Shown in pieces: positions 1-5,917 of a DNA stretch of 5,917 bases (positions are counted from its first letter, which is position 1; every line of letters starts with the position of its first letter). The DNA is from Bacteroidales bacterium (GTDB lineage Bacteria > Bacteroidota > Bacteroidia > Bacteroidales > ML635J-15), in contig JAGOEF010000108.1 of assembly GCA_017997855.1 (NCBI GenBank), positions 1 through 5,917 on the forward strand, read 5' to 3'. Position numbers and translations under genes: made by a program. The notes under the pieces are model-generated. The model saw nothing but the letters and a program-made list of their open reading frames with translations. It made no database searches and had not been told where the DNA came from.

Positions 1-403
1 GGTGATAGGGTGCCACCGCCGGGATACCCAGCACATAGCGCTGCTCGCCGGTAAAGTGGTTGTAAATTTCAACATCAGCACAAGCCAGAACCGACAGGTT
101 TTTAGGGTGGGCATGTATGATAGCGCGAATTTCGCTGTTCGATTTATATATTGCCAGATGAAGTCCGGTTTCCATACTTGGTTTCAATTGTGAAGTAAGC
201 AGGTTGCCATCTATTGTAATCACACAAATCTGATTCGCTTTTATCACTGCCTTATCGGTTTGTGAGGCTGTAATAAAAACCAAATCACCATGGCGCATAC
301 TCACATTGCCACCACTGCAGGTTGTCAGCCCCTGTTTATACAGACGCCGCATCCAGCGGGAAGTTTCTTTTCTGAATTGTAAATCATTACTGCTTGCTTC
401 CAT
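1..403 (-). CDS. Class II aldolase/adducin family protein, C-terminus cut by window edge
   Basis: The first 134 residues of a zinc-dependent class II aldolase/dehydratase are visible; the family is usually about 200-220 residues, so roughly the last third lies outside the window. Visible landmarks are SGGNVS (residues 30-35, the phosphate-binding GN-S loop), ITASQTDK (44-51), PSMETGLH (75-82, with Glu78 in the place of the catalytic acid) and HAHP (97-100), whose histidines 97 and 99 are zinc ligands in this family. A third zinc histidine would lie beyond the edge. The ATG at 403 overlaps the end of the isomerase gene by 17 bases in another frame, and AAAGG lies four bases before it, which suggests translational coupling. 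Given the partner, likely activities are MtnB-type 5-methylthioribulose-1-phosphate dehydratase, or an aldolase releasing dihydroxyacetone phosphate (DHAP shunt or DrdA type). L-fuculose-phosphate aldolase is a less likely alternative. The family call is secure; the exact reaction is inference. Confidence 0.9.
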   Translation of the reverse strand, partial: MEASSNDLQFRKETSRWMRRLYKQGLTTCSGGNVSMRHGDLVFITASQTDKAVIKANQICVITIDGNLLTSQLKPSMETGLHLAIYKSNSEIRAIIHAHPKNLSVLACADVEIYNHFTGEQRYVLGIPAVAPYH

Positions 404-1424
404 AAAACCTTTGGATTTCGTTGGGTGAAAATATGCCTTTTTCGGTAATAAAAGCCGTTATCAATTCGGCCGGAGTAACATCGAAAGCGGGGTTCAGTGC
501 TTTTGACTGTGCATTGACAACTCGTATTGTATGGATATCTCCATTTGGGTCCGGCCCGGTCTGCCATAACACTTCGTCAGCATTTCGTTCTTCGATTACA
601 ATACTATTTCCGTCAGGGCAATCTATATCGAAGGTTGAAGATGGGGCTGCAATATAAAACGGTATTCCAAAGTGTCGGGCTGCAATTGCCCTCGAGAGTG
701 TTCCAGTTTTGTTGGCAGTGTCACCGTTACAGGCAATCCGGTCAGCGCCGGTTATGCACAGCGAGATTTGCTTCCGGCTCATATAGTAGGCTGCCGCATT
801 ATCAGCAATCACATGGTGGGGCACTCCTTCCTGATGCAGTTCCCATGCAGTGAGTCTCGCACCCTGCGAACGGGGCCGTGTTTCATCAACAAAAACCCTG
901 ATATTTTTATTGCTATGATGGGCCGCATAAACAGGAGCCAGTGCAGAGCCATAATCTACTAGTGCCAACCATCCCGCATTACAATGTGTTAAGATAGTAT
1001 CGCCCGGCTGTATCAGGCTGTTTCCGTTTACACCAATCATCCGTCCCTGCTCTGCACACTCATCAGCAATCAAATGCGCAGCTATCAATGCATCGTTTGC
1101 CGATTGCAGGGCTGCCACATAAACCTTTTCGGCAGCATAAAACAAATTGCGGGCAGTGGGACGTGTTGCTTCAATTTCGCTTCGGGCTTTCAGCAGAAAG
1201 TCAGGGTCAACCGACCTGAGGGCAGCTTGTGCCATAGCAAAACCGGCAGCAGCTCCGATCGAACCTGCGCCACGGGTTGTCATATCAACAATGGCATTAC
1301 AAACGTCGAGGTAATTTTCGAAACAGACTAGCGAAAATTCCCACGGAAGCCGGTTCTGATCTATCATAAAAACCTTACTGCCTTCCATCCAAACTGCCCT
1401 GTAATCTTTCCCCTGATATTTCAT
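387..1424 (-). CDS. mtnA: MtnA-family sugar-1-phosphate isomerase (methylthioribose-1-phosphate isomerase-like)
   Basis: A complete 345-residue cytoplasmic protein of the eIF2B-alpha/MtnA family, near the usual 340-370 residues. The family converts 5-methylthioribose-1-phosphate to 5-methylthioribulose-1-phosphate. Visible motifs are RGAGSIGAAAG (51-61), TRPTARNL (87-94), ILTHCNAG (144-151, with Cys148 matching the catalytic cysteine), DETRPRSQG (180-188), GADRIACNGDTANKTGT (226-242, with Asp228 matching the catalytic aspartate) and PFYIAAPSSTFD (255-266). The glycine-rich loop reads RGAGSIG rather than the common RGAPAIG of canonical MtnA, so a paralogue acting on 5-deoxyribose-1-phosphate (DrdI-like) is possible. 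The frame also opens at a TTG at 1433; I chose the ATG at 1424 because MKYQGKDYRAVW resembles family N-termini and the TTG has no ribosome site. It is followed by an overlapping class II aldolase gene, which supports a two-step pathway. The symbol is given by family; substrate is unproven. Confidence 0.9.
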   Translation of the reverse strand: MKYQGKDYRAVWMEGSKVFMIDQNRLPWEFSLVCFENYLDVCNAIVDMTTRGAGSIGAAAGFAMAQAALRSVDPDFLLKARSEIEATRPTARNLFYAAEKVYVAALQSANDALIAAHLIADECAEQGRMIGVNGNSLIQPGDTILTHCNAGWLALVDYGSALAPVYAAHHSNKNIRVFVDETRPRSQGARLTAWELHQEGVPHHVIADNAAAYYMSRKQISLCITGADRIACNGDTANKTGTLSRAIAARHFGIPFYIAAPSSTFDIDCPDGNSIVIEERNADEVLWQTGPDPNGDIHTIRVVNAQSKALNPAFDVTPAELITAFITEKGIFSPNEIQRFYGSKQ

Positions 1425-1472
1425 AGTATTCAACTAAGATTAAAAATACTCCACCAAGGCTGCACTTCTCAA

Positions 1473-1501
1473 CAAATCTACAACGTTTTATCGTAAAACA
1501 A
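1473..1501 (-). promoter_or_regulatory. Possible Bacteroidota-type promoter for the isomerase/aldolase pair
   Basis: On the minus strand, TAGATTTG (1480 down to 1473) is an exact match to the Bacteroidota -7 consensus TAnnTTTG. A TTG at 1501-1499 lies 18 bases upstream, close to the expected -33 position. The -7 box starts on the TAG stop codon of the ATPase gene. Transcription would start near 1465, giving a leader of about 40 bases before the ATG at 1424. The six fixed bases match by chance about once in 4,000 positions, so this is suggestive in a 53-base gap but not proof. The position implies that the sugar pathway genes can be expressed separately from the importer. Confidence 0.35.
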
Positions 1502-2206
1502 TCGGAAAGACGGGTTTTTATGTAAATCTGTGGAACTTCCCGATATCACTTCGCCATTGTTGCAAAACCACAACCGATCGGAAACAGGTATCAATAAATC
1601 AAGGTCGTGCGAAGTAAGAACCACTGTTTTCGAAAATTCTTTCGAAAGCCGAATCAGAATTCTGATTAATTCAGTTTTCGATGGATAATCAAGAAAGGCT
1701 GTAGGCTCATCGAGAAGCAAATAGGGAGTGTCCTGTGCAAGCGCACGCGCTATCATGGTTTTTTGCCGTTCACCGTCGGAGACTTCATCAATGTTTTTGT
1801 GCTGAATGTGCTCAATCTGCAAATATTCCAGCGATTGTTCCACAATTTTATTATCGGTCGGACTCATCGAATGATTCCATGAGGTGTATGGTGCCCTGCC
1901 CGTTTCGGCTATCTCGCGAACGGTAATATTGTTGATATTTACCGGTTTTGCCGCAACGTAACTGACTAAGGCAGCCTTTTTGGCAATTGACATTGGATAA
2001 GGAGCAAAACCGTTGATTTTAATTTCTCCCGACATGGGTTTAAGTAAACCGAGCATGCTTTTCATCAGGGTGCTTTTACCCGAACCATTTTTTCCGCAAA
2101 GCAAAACCAGTTGAGAGCCTTCAATGGCAGCACTCACGGCACTTAACACGGGCTTGTTTTTGTAGCCTATCGTCAGGTTATTCAGTATCAGGGAATTGCT
2201 TTGCAC
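1478..2206 (-). CDS. ABC transporter ATPase, FecE/BtuD family
   Basis: A 242-residue cytoplasmic nucleotide-binding subunit that powers the importer. It has Walker A GKNGSGKST (38-46), an ABC signature VSDGERQ (142-148), Walker B LLLDEP (163-168) with catalytic Glu167, a D-loop at FLDY (171-174) and switch His200. TVREIAETGRAPYT (95-108) is typical of the FecE/FepC/BtuD branch, and SDGERQ replaces the general SGGQ, also usual there. The Q-loop region (VSYVAAKPVN, 81-90) has no glutamine. As I recall, Bacteroidota relatives often read VLTEK here, so this may be a lineage trait rather than a defect. Translation apparently starts at GTG 2206, four bases after the permease stop; no in-frame ATG precedes the Walker A motif, so the GTG start is needed to keep the N-terminal strand. 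It is the last gene of the importer unit. Confidence 0.93.
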   Translation of the reverse strand: MQSNSLILNNLTIGYKNKPVLSAVSAAIEGSQLVLLCGKNGSGKSTLMKSMLGLLKPMSGEIKINGFAPYPMSIAKKAALVSYVAAKPVNINNITVREIAETGRAPYTSWNHSMSPTDNKIVEQSLEYLQIEHIQHKNIDEVSDGERQKTMIARALAQDTPYLLLDEPTAFLDYPSKTELIRILIRLSKEFSKTVVLTSHDLDLLIPVSDRLWFCNNGEVISGSSTDLHKNPSFRLFYDKTL

Positions 2207-2210
2207 GGTA

Positions 2211-3239
2211 TTAAAAATAGCTTTTCTGGTTTTTAATAATGATATAAATAATCACCGGGACACCTGTAATTGCAGTAATTGCATTTAGTGGCAGCACACC
2301 AGTTGCAGCCATACGTTGCGACAGGATGTCGGCGACAAGCATAAAAACAGCGCCACAAATCAACACAGCGGGAATAAGAACGAAATGGTTCTGGGTACGG
2401 AATATCCAACGGGCAATGTGCGGCACGGCAATGCCCACAAAACCCAAGGGACCACAAAATGCAGTTACCGCACCGGCCAGTACACAGGTAAGTATAAACA
2501 CAATCAGTCTGAGACTTTTCGTGTTAACCCCCGACATGCCGGCATAATCTTCGCCCAGCAGAAATAGATTCAGGGGTTTGCCCGCAAAAAAGCTGAGCAA
2601 CATTACCGGTATTACAACGGTTGCCAACAGTATCATGTTTTGATAGGACAAGGCTGAAAGACTACCCATTCCCCAAATAACATAAGCTTTAAGGCTGAGG
2701 CTGTTTGCCGCATATTCGATGATACTTATCAATGCGGAAACCACTGCGCCAAGCAGCATCCCCAGTATAAGAACAGTCACATTATCGCGCATTTTCAGTG
2801 ATGCAGCAATAATTACCAGCATTACCGCAGCCGACCCCATGGCAGCCGATATCAAAACAGGCCAGCCTCCACCTGTTCCAAATGCGTTGATTCCCAATGC
2901 AGAAGTTCCCATTACTGCCAGGGCAACCCCAAAACCTGCCCCCGAACTAATACCCAACACATAGGGACCAGCCAGCGGATTTCTGAAAATGGTCTGCATC
3001 AGCAGTCCTGACAATGCCAGGGCAGCACCTGCTAAAACGGCTGTAACCACACGGGTAATTCTGAAATCACGTATCAGAATAATGGTCTCATCATTCAGAG
3101 CATCGCTGTTGAACCAGTAACTGAACAAATCAGATAAGCCAAGGGGGGTACTGCCGGTTATAAAATCAAGCACCAGCAGCAATAGTAACAGAAGGGCAAG
3201 AATAATGAACAAAATACTATGTCGCAGGCTGATGTGCAT
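2211..3239 (-). CDS. FecCD-family ABC transporter permease (BtuC-like)
   Basis: A 342-residue inner-membrane subunit, the usual length for this family; as a homodimer it forms the pathway for corrinoids, ferric siderophores or haem. A long hydrophobic first helix (about 8-26) is followed by family landmarks: RITRVVTAVLAGAALALSG (60-78), MQTIFRNPLAGPYVLGISSG (81-100), LGEDYAGMSGV (228-238), GPLGFVGIAVPHIAR (263-277), ADILSQR (303-309) and LPLNAITAITGVPV (316-329). GEDYAGMSGV lies in the cytoplasmic region that contacts the ATPase. About ten membrane helices are expected, by analogy with BtuC. The frame opens at TTG 3245, but the ATG two codons later (3239) is preferred; neither has a clear Shine-Dalgarno site. 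The start lies 11 bases after the binding-protein stop, and the stop is four bases before the ATPase start, so the three genes are probably co-transcribed. The substrate cannot be read from this subunit. Confidence 0.95.
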   Translation of the reverse strand: MHISLRHSILFIILALLLLLLLVLDFITGSTPLGLSDLFSYWFNSDALNDETIILIRDFRITRVVTAVLAGAALALSGLLMQTIFRNPLAGPYVLGISSGAGFGVALAVMGTSALGINAFGTGGGWPVLISAAMGSAAVMLVIIAASLKMRDNVTVLILGMLLGAVVSALISIIEYAANSLSLKAYVIWGMGSLSALSYQNMILLATVVIPVMLLSFFAGKPLNLFLLGEDYAGMSGVNTKSLRLIVFILTCVLAGAVTAFCGPLGFVGIAVPHIARWIFRTQNHFVLIPAVLICGAVFMLVADILSQRMAATGVLPLNAITAITGVPVIIYIIIKNQKSYF

Positions 3240-3250
3240 GTACAAAGAAA

Positions 3251-4375
3251 CTAAAGTTTCCGGTAATAAAAAAGGCTGTCGCTATTGCAATTTTCGCCGT
3301 GAAAAATACAAAACAGATCGTTCAACACCTTGTCGGGGTGCACCACACCCGATTCCCAAAAGTCGTTGCCTTCGCCTGCGCTCATGCGTTTATTGTTGTT
3401 AAATATCCGGGCCTTATGGCGAGGTACAAAATTACAGAAGCGTGAATCTGATTTCTCGATGGCTTCGCGTGAGCTGATATTATTCAAATTTATCCAGACA
3501 TCAGCCTTGCCGGCTTTCGCAAATACTTCTTCCATGCTCAACGGTTTGCTTTCGCGGCGACCCGGGTTTGTAAGCAGCAATTCGCCACCGGCATCACGTA
3601 TTGCAGCTGCAATGAACGAGTTTTCGCCCGGAACATACCAAACACCCTGAAATGGCAGCCCGGTCAATACAAGTGGTTTCCGCATATTCATTCCCGCAAC
3701 ATTGTTTTTTATCACATCGTAATTTGATGCAATGCTGTCGAATTGCACCCCGGCGGTGTGAAGACAATCGTAAAAACAAGCAAAGAATTTCAGCCATTCG
3801 GTGCGACCCAACATTTCGGGCTCGAGGTACTCACCAATCCAAACAACTGGAATTCCAGCATCCTGAATTTTCCGAAATTCCTGCAGGCTGTTGTTGTCGA
3901 CACCATAAGCGAAAACCACGTCCGGTTTCATCGTTATTATCTTCTCAAGATCAAGGGCGGCGCCATAGCCTATGTCGGGCAATGCACCATTACGGATTTT
4001 TGCAACAAGTTTTCCATTATATATATAAGGAGCACCCGATACAGCGCAGATACTACCATCCTTACCCAGGGCGTCGATAAATGCTACATGCGAGGTGCTG
4101 CAACAAATTACTTTTTTCACAGGTATGTGAATGCACCCGGGTTCATTGGTCCGGCTCAGCGTATATTTGTATTCCGTTTCGCTGATGTTTTGTGCCGGAT
4201 CGGTTACCTTCAGCAAATATCCATCCTTTACCACCGAAATTGCGTAGCCTTTCGCGTAACGTGCGGGCAAAGGTTCTCCAATCTTGTCAGTACCTTTTTT
4301 TGGATTACACGATATTGCAATCAGGGCAATAAACCAACAGAGGCTGATGCTACACCGATAGCCTTTTTTACGCAT
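3251..4375 (-). CDS. ABC transporter substrate-binding lipoprotein, BtuF/FecB type (Peripla_BP_2)
   Basis: A 374-residue substrate-binding protein that would capture a metal chelate in the periplasm and deliver it to the permease. The N-terminus has a basic MRKK, a hydrophobic stretch (9-22) and a lipobox ending AISC, so Cys23 is the likely lipidated residue. The next residues (NPKKGTD) lack the acidic surface-export signal of Bacteroidota lipoproteins, which suggests it faces the periplasm. Family landmarks are STSHVAFIDALG (93-104), PDVVFAYG (151-158), GEYLEPEMLGRTEWLKFF (181-198), GVWYVPGENSFIAAAIRDAG (244-263) and NDFWESGVVHPDKVLNDL (337-354). The last three resemble Bacteroidota proteins usually annotated as iron or cobalamin binding. 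Twelve cysteines, including CC at 91-92, are unusually many. ATG at 4375 is preceded by AAAGGGA seven bases upstream. It is the first gene of the importer unit, 33 bases after the T9SS protein gene. Confidence 0.93.
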   Translation of the reverse strand: MRKKGYRCSISLCWFIALIAISCNPKKGTDKIGEPLPARYAKGYAISVVKDGYLLKVTDPAQNISETEYKYTLSRTNEPGCIHIPVKKVICCSTSHVAFIDALGKDGSICAVSGAPYIYNGKLVAKIRNGALPDIGYGAALDLEKIITMKPDVVFAYGVDNNSLQEFRKIQDAGIPVVWIGEYLEPEMLGRTEWLKFFACFYDCLHTAGVQFDSIASNYDVIKNNVAGMNMRKPLVLTGLPFQGVWYVPGENSFIAAAIRDAGGELLLTNPGRRESKPLSMEEVFAKAGKADVWINLNNISSREAIEKSDSRFCNFVPRHKARIFNNNKRMSAGEGNDFWESGVVHPDKVLNDLFCIFHGENCNSDSLFYYRKL

Positions 4376-4382
4376 ATTTCAG

Positions 4383-4389
4383 TCCCTTT
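4383..4389 (-). promoter_or_regulatory. Shine-Dalgarno-like site before the binding-protein gene
   Basis: On the minus strand AAAGGGA ends seven bases before the ATG at 4375. It is the best ribosome-site-like sequence in the window and supports that start. Bacteroidota often initiate without such sites, so its importance is uncertain. Confidence 0.35.
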
Positions 4390-4408
4390 GGTACTAGGAG
4401 GGCAAAGT

Positions 4409-5917
4409 TTAATGCATTACCGATACCCTACGGGTAAGAATTTTGCCATCAACCAGGATACTTACCAGGTACATACCATCGGCATAACCTGATACAGGTA
4501 TATTCAACTCACCGGATACACCGGAAACTGGAATTTCGGCTACTGTATTTCCCAGAATATTTCTGATCTGGATATTGATATCCTTACCGGTAAATTCGGT
4601 TCCAAAACTCAGGGTAATAATATCGTTAGCGGGGTTGGGATACACATCGAGTTTGCCATCGAACATATAGTCAGGAACATCAACCAGGCAACCCAGAGGT
4701 CTGATAGCGGTAGAAGTTGCAAAACCGAATACTTCTACATTCGATTTCCACGTGCTGCCATCGAGTACCCACATGGTGTTATACGATTCGATTTCTCCGC
4801 GCGGATTGGCAATACTAACCACGAATAAATCATCGGAATAACCGTCCTGATTTACATCGTCATAATTAATTCTGAATCCAGCCCAGAATGGTCCGTTAAT
4901 TTCGACGGGTTCATCAAATGTAATCACATTATTGTAGTTTTCCTGAAGGTCGCGGATATACATCTTTTTCTCGCCGAGCACTTCTCCGATCGTATCGTTA
5001 GAACCATCCCAAATCATAAAACGAACATAGGCATTATAGTTACCGTAAACTGCTTTTTCGACAGGGACGATTAATGATTTTACTTCGCCAAAAGTGTAAT
5101 CGCTAAATTTATCGGCATACGATTTAATTCGTTTTCCATTATGTCCGGCAAGGAAGCCCCAGTAGAGGTTTGGAATTACGATGCCTACTCCTTCGTTATT
5201 TCGGAGGTTCGACAATGTATCGCAATAGAGGCTTACAGGCCCTGAGAAAACATAAATATAATCGTCTTTAGTGAGCATATCACTGCCACATGCGTTATTT
5301 ACGGCCAGGGTAACATCATAAATGCCGGGAACTGAGTACAGCACACCGCCGGTTATACTTCCTTCGACTCCGGTAGCCGGGTTTCCACCATCGAATATCC
5401 AATTCCAATACTGAGGAAGATTGGTTGATTCATCCTGGAAATACACGCGTTGACCCTGAGTAATCAATCTGGGTGCTGCTTTGAATCTGGCTTCAGGTGC
5501 CTGTGTACAGGGGTCGGTTGCACTTACAACGATATAGTCTTCGCGGCAGAGGGTATCTGAGCCTTCGTTATTATATACAATCAGGCAAATATCGTAAATA
5601 CCTGGAGCTGCAAACACAATACCTTCGGGGTTTTGAATCACCGATGTTGCGGGGTCTCCTCCCTGGAATGTCCATTCCCACTGATATGGGAAGCCAGAGC
5701 TCAGGTCAATAAAGTTGACAGCGTCTCCCGGTTGGATAACCGTATAATTTGCTACGAAATTTGCCGTGGGAGGTTCAACAGCTGCAGGAATAACCTGAAT
5801 ATAGTTTTCTTTCAGTTCAATATCCTGAACACCGGCCATATTGCGGCAGCGTAGTTCCACGTCATAAAAACCAACTTCGTTGTACATAATTGGTTGAGGC
5901 ACCGAGTCGTTCCAAAC
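4409..5917 (-). CDS. PKD-repeat protein with T9SS C-terminal sorting domain, N-terminus outside window
   Basis: The frame is open to the right edge, so this is the last 502 residues of a larger secreted protein; the GTG at 5902 is internal, not a start. Visible parts, numbered from the edge, are: the end of a PKD-like repeat (1-42); two full PKD-like repeats (about 50-132 and 142-225), each with a WxW or WNW core, GG-PATS/G and PGIYD; an unnamed module (about 228-413) starting CDTLSNL and containing DDVNQDGYSDD (353-363), which resembles a calcium-binding loop; and a type A T9SS sorting domain (about 421-502) with YPNPAND (426-432), a GMYLVSI strand and a final RRVSV. T9SS cargo crosses the outer membrane and is released or attached by removal of this domain. 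PKD repeats are usually spacers or binding modules; an enzyme such as a peptidase or glycosidase could lie upstream. Function is unknown. Confidence 0.9.
   Translation of the reverse strand, partial: VWNDSVPQPIMYNEVGFYDVELRCRNMAGVQDIELKENYIQVIPAAVEPPTANFVANYTVIQPGDAVNFIDLSSGFPYQWEWTFQGGDPATSVIQNPEGIVFAAPGIYDICLIVYNNEGSDTLCREDYIVVSATDPCTQAPEARFKAAPRLITQGQRVYFQDESTNLPQYWNWIFDGGNPATGVEGSITGGVLYSVPGIYDVTLAVNNACGSDMLTKDDYIYVFSGPVSLYCDTLSNLRNNEGVGIVIPNLYWGFLAGHNGKRIKSYADKFSDYTFGEVKSLIVPVEKAVYGNYNAYVRFMIWDGSNDTIGEVLGEKKMYIRDLQENYNNVITFDEPVEINGPFWAGFRINYDDVNQDGYSDDLFVVSIANPRGEIESYNTMWVLDGSTWKSNVEVFGFATSTAIRPLGCLVDVPDYMFDGKLDVYPNPANDIITLSFGTEFTGKDINIQIRNILGNTVAEIPVSGVSGELNIPVSGYADGMYLVSILVDGKILTRRVSVMH
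4412..4657 (-). other. T9SS type A C-terminal sorting domain
   Basis: The last roughly 80 residues of the PKD protein match the Por secretion sorting domain pattern: LDVYPNPAND at the first strand, then INIQIRNILGNTV, a GELNIPVSGYADGMYLVSI segment and a short basic RRVSV end. This directs export through the type IX secretion system and is normally cleaved on export. It is the strongest taxonomic marker in the window. Confidence 0.9.
5243..5494 (-). repeat. PKD-like repeat 3 of the T9SS protein
   Basis: About 84 residues with the same plan as the previous repeat: ARFKAAPRLITQGQ, WNWIFDGGNPATG and PGIYDVTLAVNNACGSD. The linker before it contains a cysteine (CTQAPEA) and may be disulfide bonded. 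Repeat and linker together set a spacing of about 92 residues. Confidence 0.8.
5522..5770 (-). repeat. PKD-like repeat 2 of the T9SS protein
   Basis: An immunoglobulin-like PKD domain of about 83 residues: ANFVANYTVIQPGD opens it, WEWTFQGGDPATS forms the core turn, and PGIYDICLIVYNNEGSD closes it. It aligns with the next repeat over its full length, indicating internal duplication. The exact edges are approximate. Confidence 0.8.

Noticed and set aside
303..318. GCCACCACTG, faintly similar to part of a B12 box
   Set aside because: It lies inside the aldolase coding sequence and encodes the conserved CSGGN loop on the other strand, so the likeness is coincidental.
325..567. Minus-strand frame of 80 codons overlapping the isomerase and aldolase genes
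   Set aside because: It overlaps both real genes in a different frame and has no domain character. The isomerase and aldolase frames explain all of this sequence.
4386..4407. Small inverted repeat CTTTG/CAAAG in the gap before the binding-protein gene
   Set aside because: The stem is only five base pairs with a 12-base loop and no run of T after it, so it is not a convincing terminator.
4376..4408. Search for a cobalamin riboswitch upstream of the importer
   Set aside because: The gap is only 33 bases, far shorter than a B12 riboswitch, and there is no B12-box-like sequence. Absence here does not exclude corrinoid transport.
4403..4410. AAACTTTG, a near match to the -7 promoter consensus upstream of the importer
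   Set aside because: It lacks the first T of TAnnTTTG and I found no TTG at the -33 distance. It is too weak to annotate.
3743..4492. Long open frame of 249 codons on the plus strand
   Set aside because: It lies antisense to the binding-protein gene and runs into the end of the T9SS protein gene. Its translation shows no recognisable domain, while the minus-strand proteins have clear family motifs, so it is a shadow frame.

Overview
This looks like a stretch of a Bacteroidota (Bacteroidetes) chromosome, probably a marine, soil or gut relative of the Bacteroidales, Cytophagales or Flavobacteriales type. The main evidence is a C-terminal type IX secretion (T9SS) sorting domain on a PKD-repeat protein, which is essentially restricted to this phylum. 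Weak or absent Shine-Dalgarno signals and one perfect match to the Bacteroidota -7 promoter box agree with this. GC content is moderate. All genes are on the minus strand, so transcription runs from the right end of the window to the left.

Right end (4409-5917): the C-terminal 502 residues of a large secreted or surface-attached protein. It carries two complete PKD-like repeats and one partial repeat, a roughly 185-residue uncharacterised module with a calcium-loop-like motif, and a T9SS sorting domain. Its N-terminal part, which would reveal any enzymatic function, lies outside the window.

Middle (1478-4375): a compact three-gene ABC importer of the BtuFCD/FecBCDE type, in the order substrate-binding lipoprotein, FecCD-family permease, ATPase. 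The gaps are 11 and 4 bases, so it is almost certainly one transcription unit. The substrate could be a corrinoid (vitamin B12), a ferric siderophore or haem; the sequence does not settle which.

Left end (1-1424): a MtnA-family sugar-1-phosphate isomerase whose end overlaps by 17 bases the start of a class II (zinc) aldolase, which is cut by the window edge. The pair fits conversion of 5-methylthioribose-1-phosphate or 5-deoxyribose-1-phosphate to the ribulose-1-phosphate, followed by dehydration (MtnB type) or retro-aldol cleavage to dihydroxyacetone phosphate plus a small aldehyde (DHAP-shunt or Drd type). This would recycle the sugar left over from S-adenosylmethionine use. A possible promoter sits at the end of the ATPase gene, so this pair may be transcribed independently of the importer.

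No RNA gene, mobile element, CRISPR array or riboswitch was seen, and no intergenic gap exceeds about 55 bases. I do not see a clearly new system. The most open questions are the substrate of the isomerase/aldolase pair, the function of the module in the T9SS protein, and the substrate of the importer.
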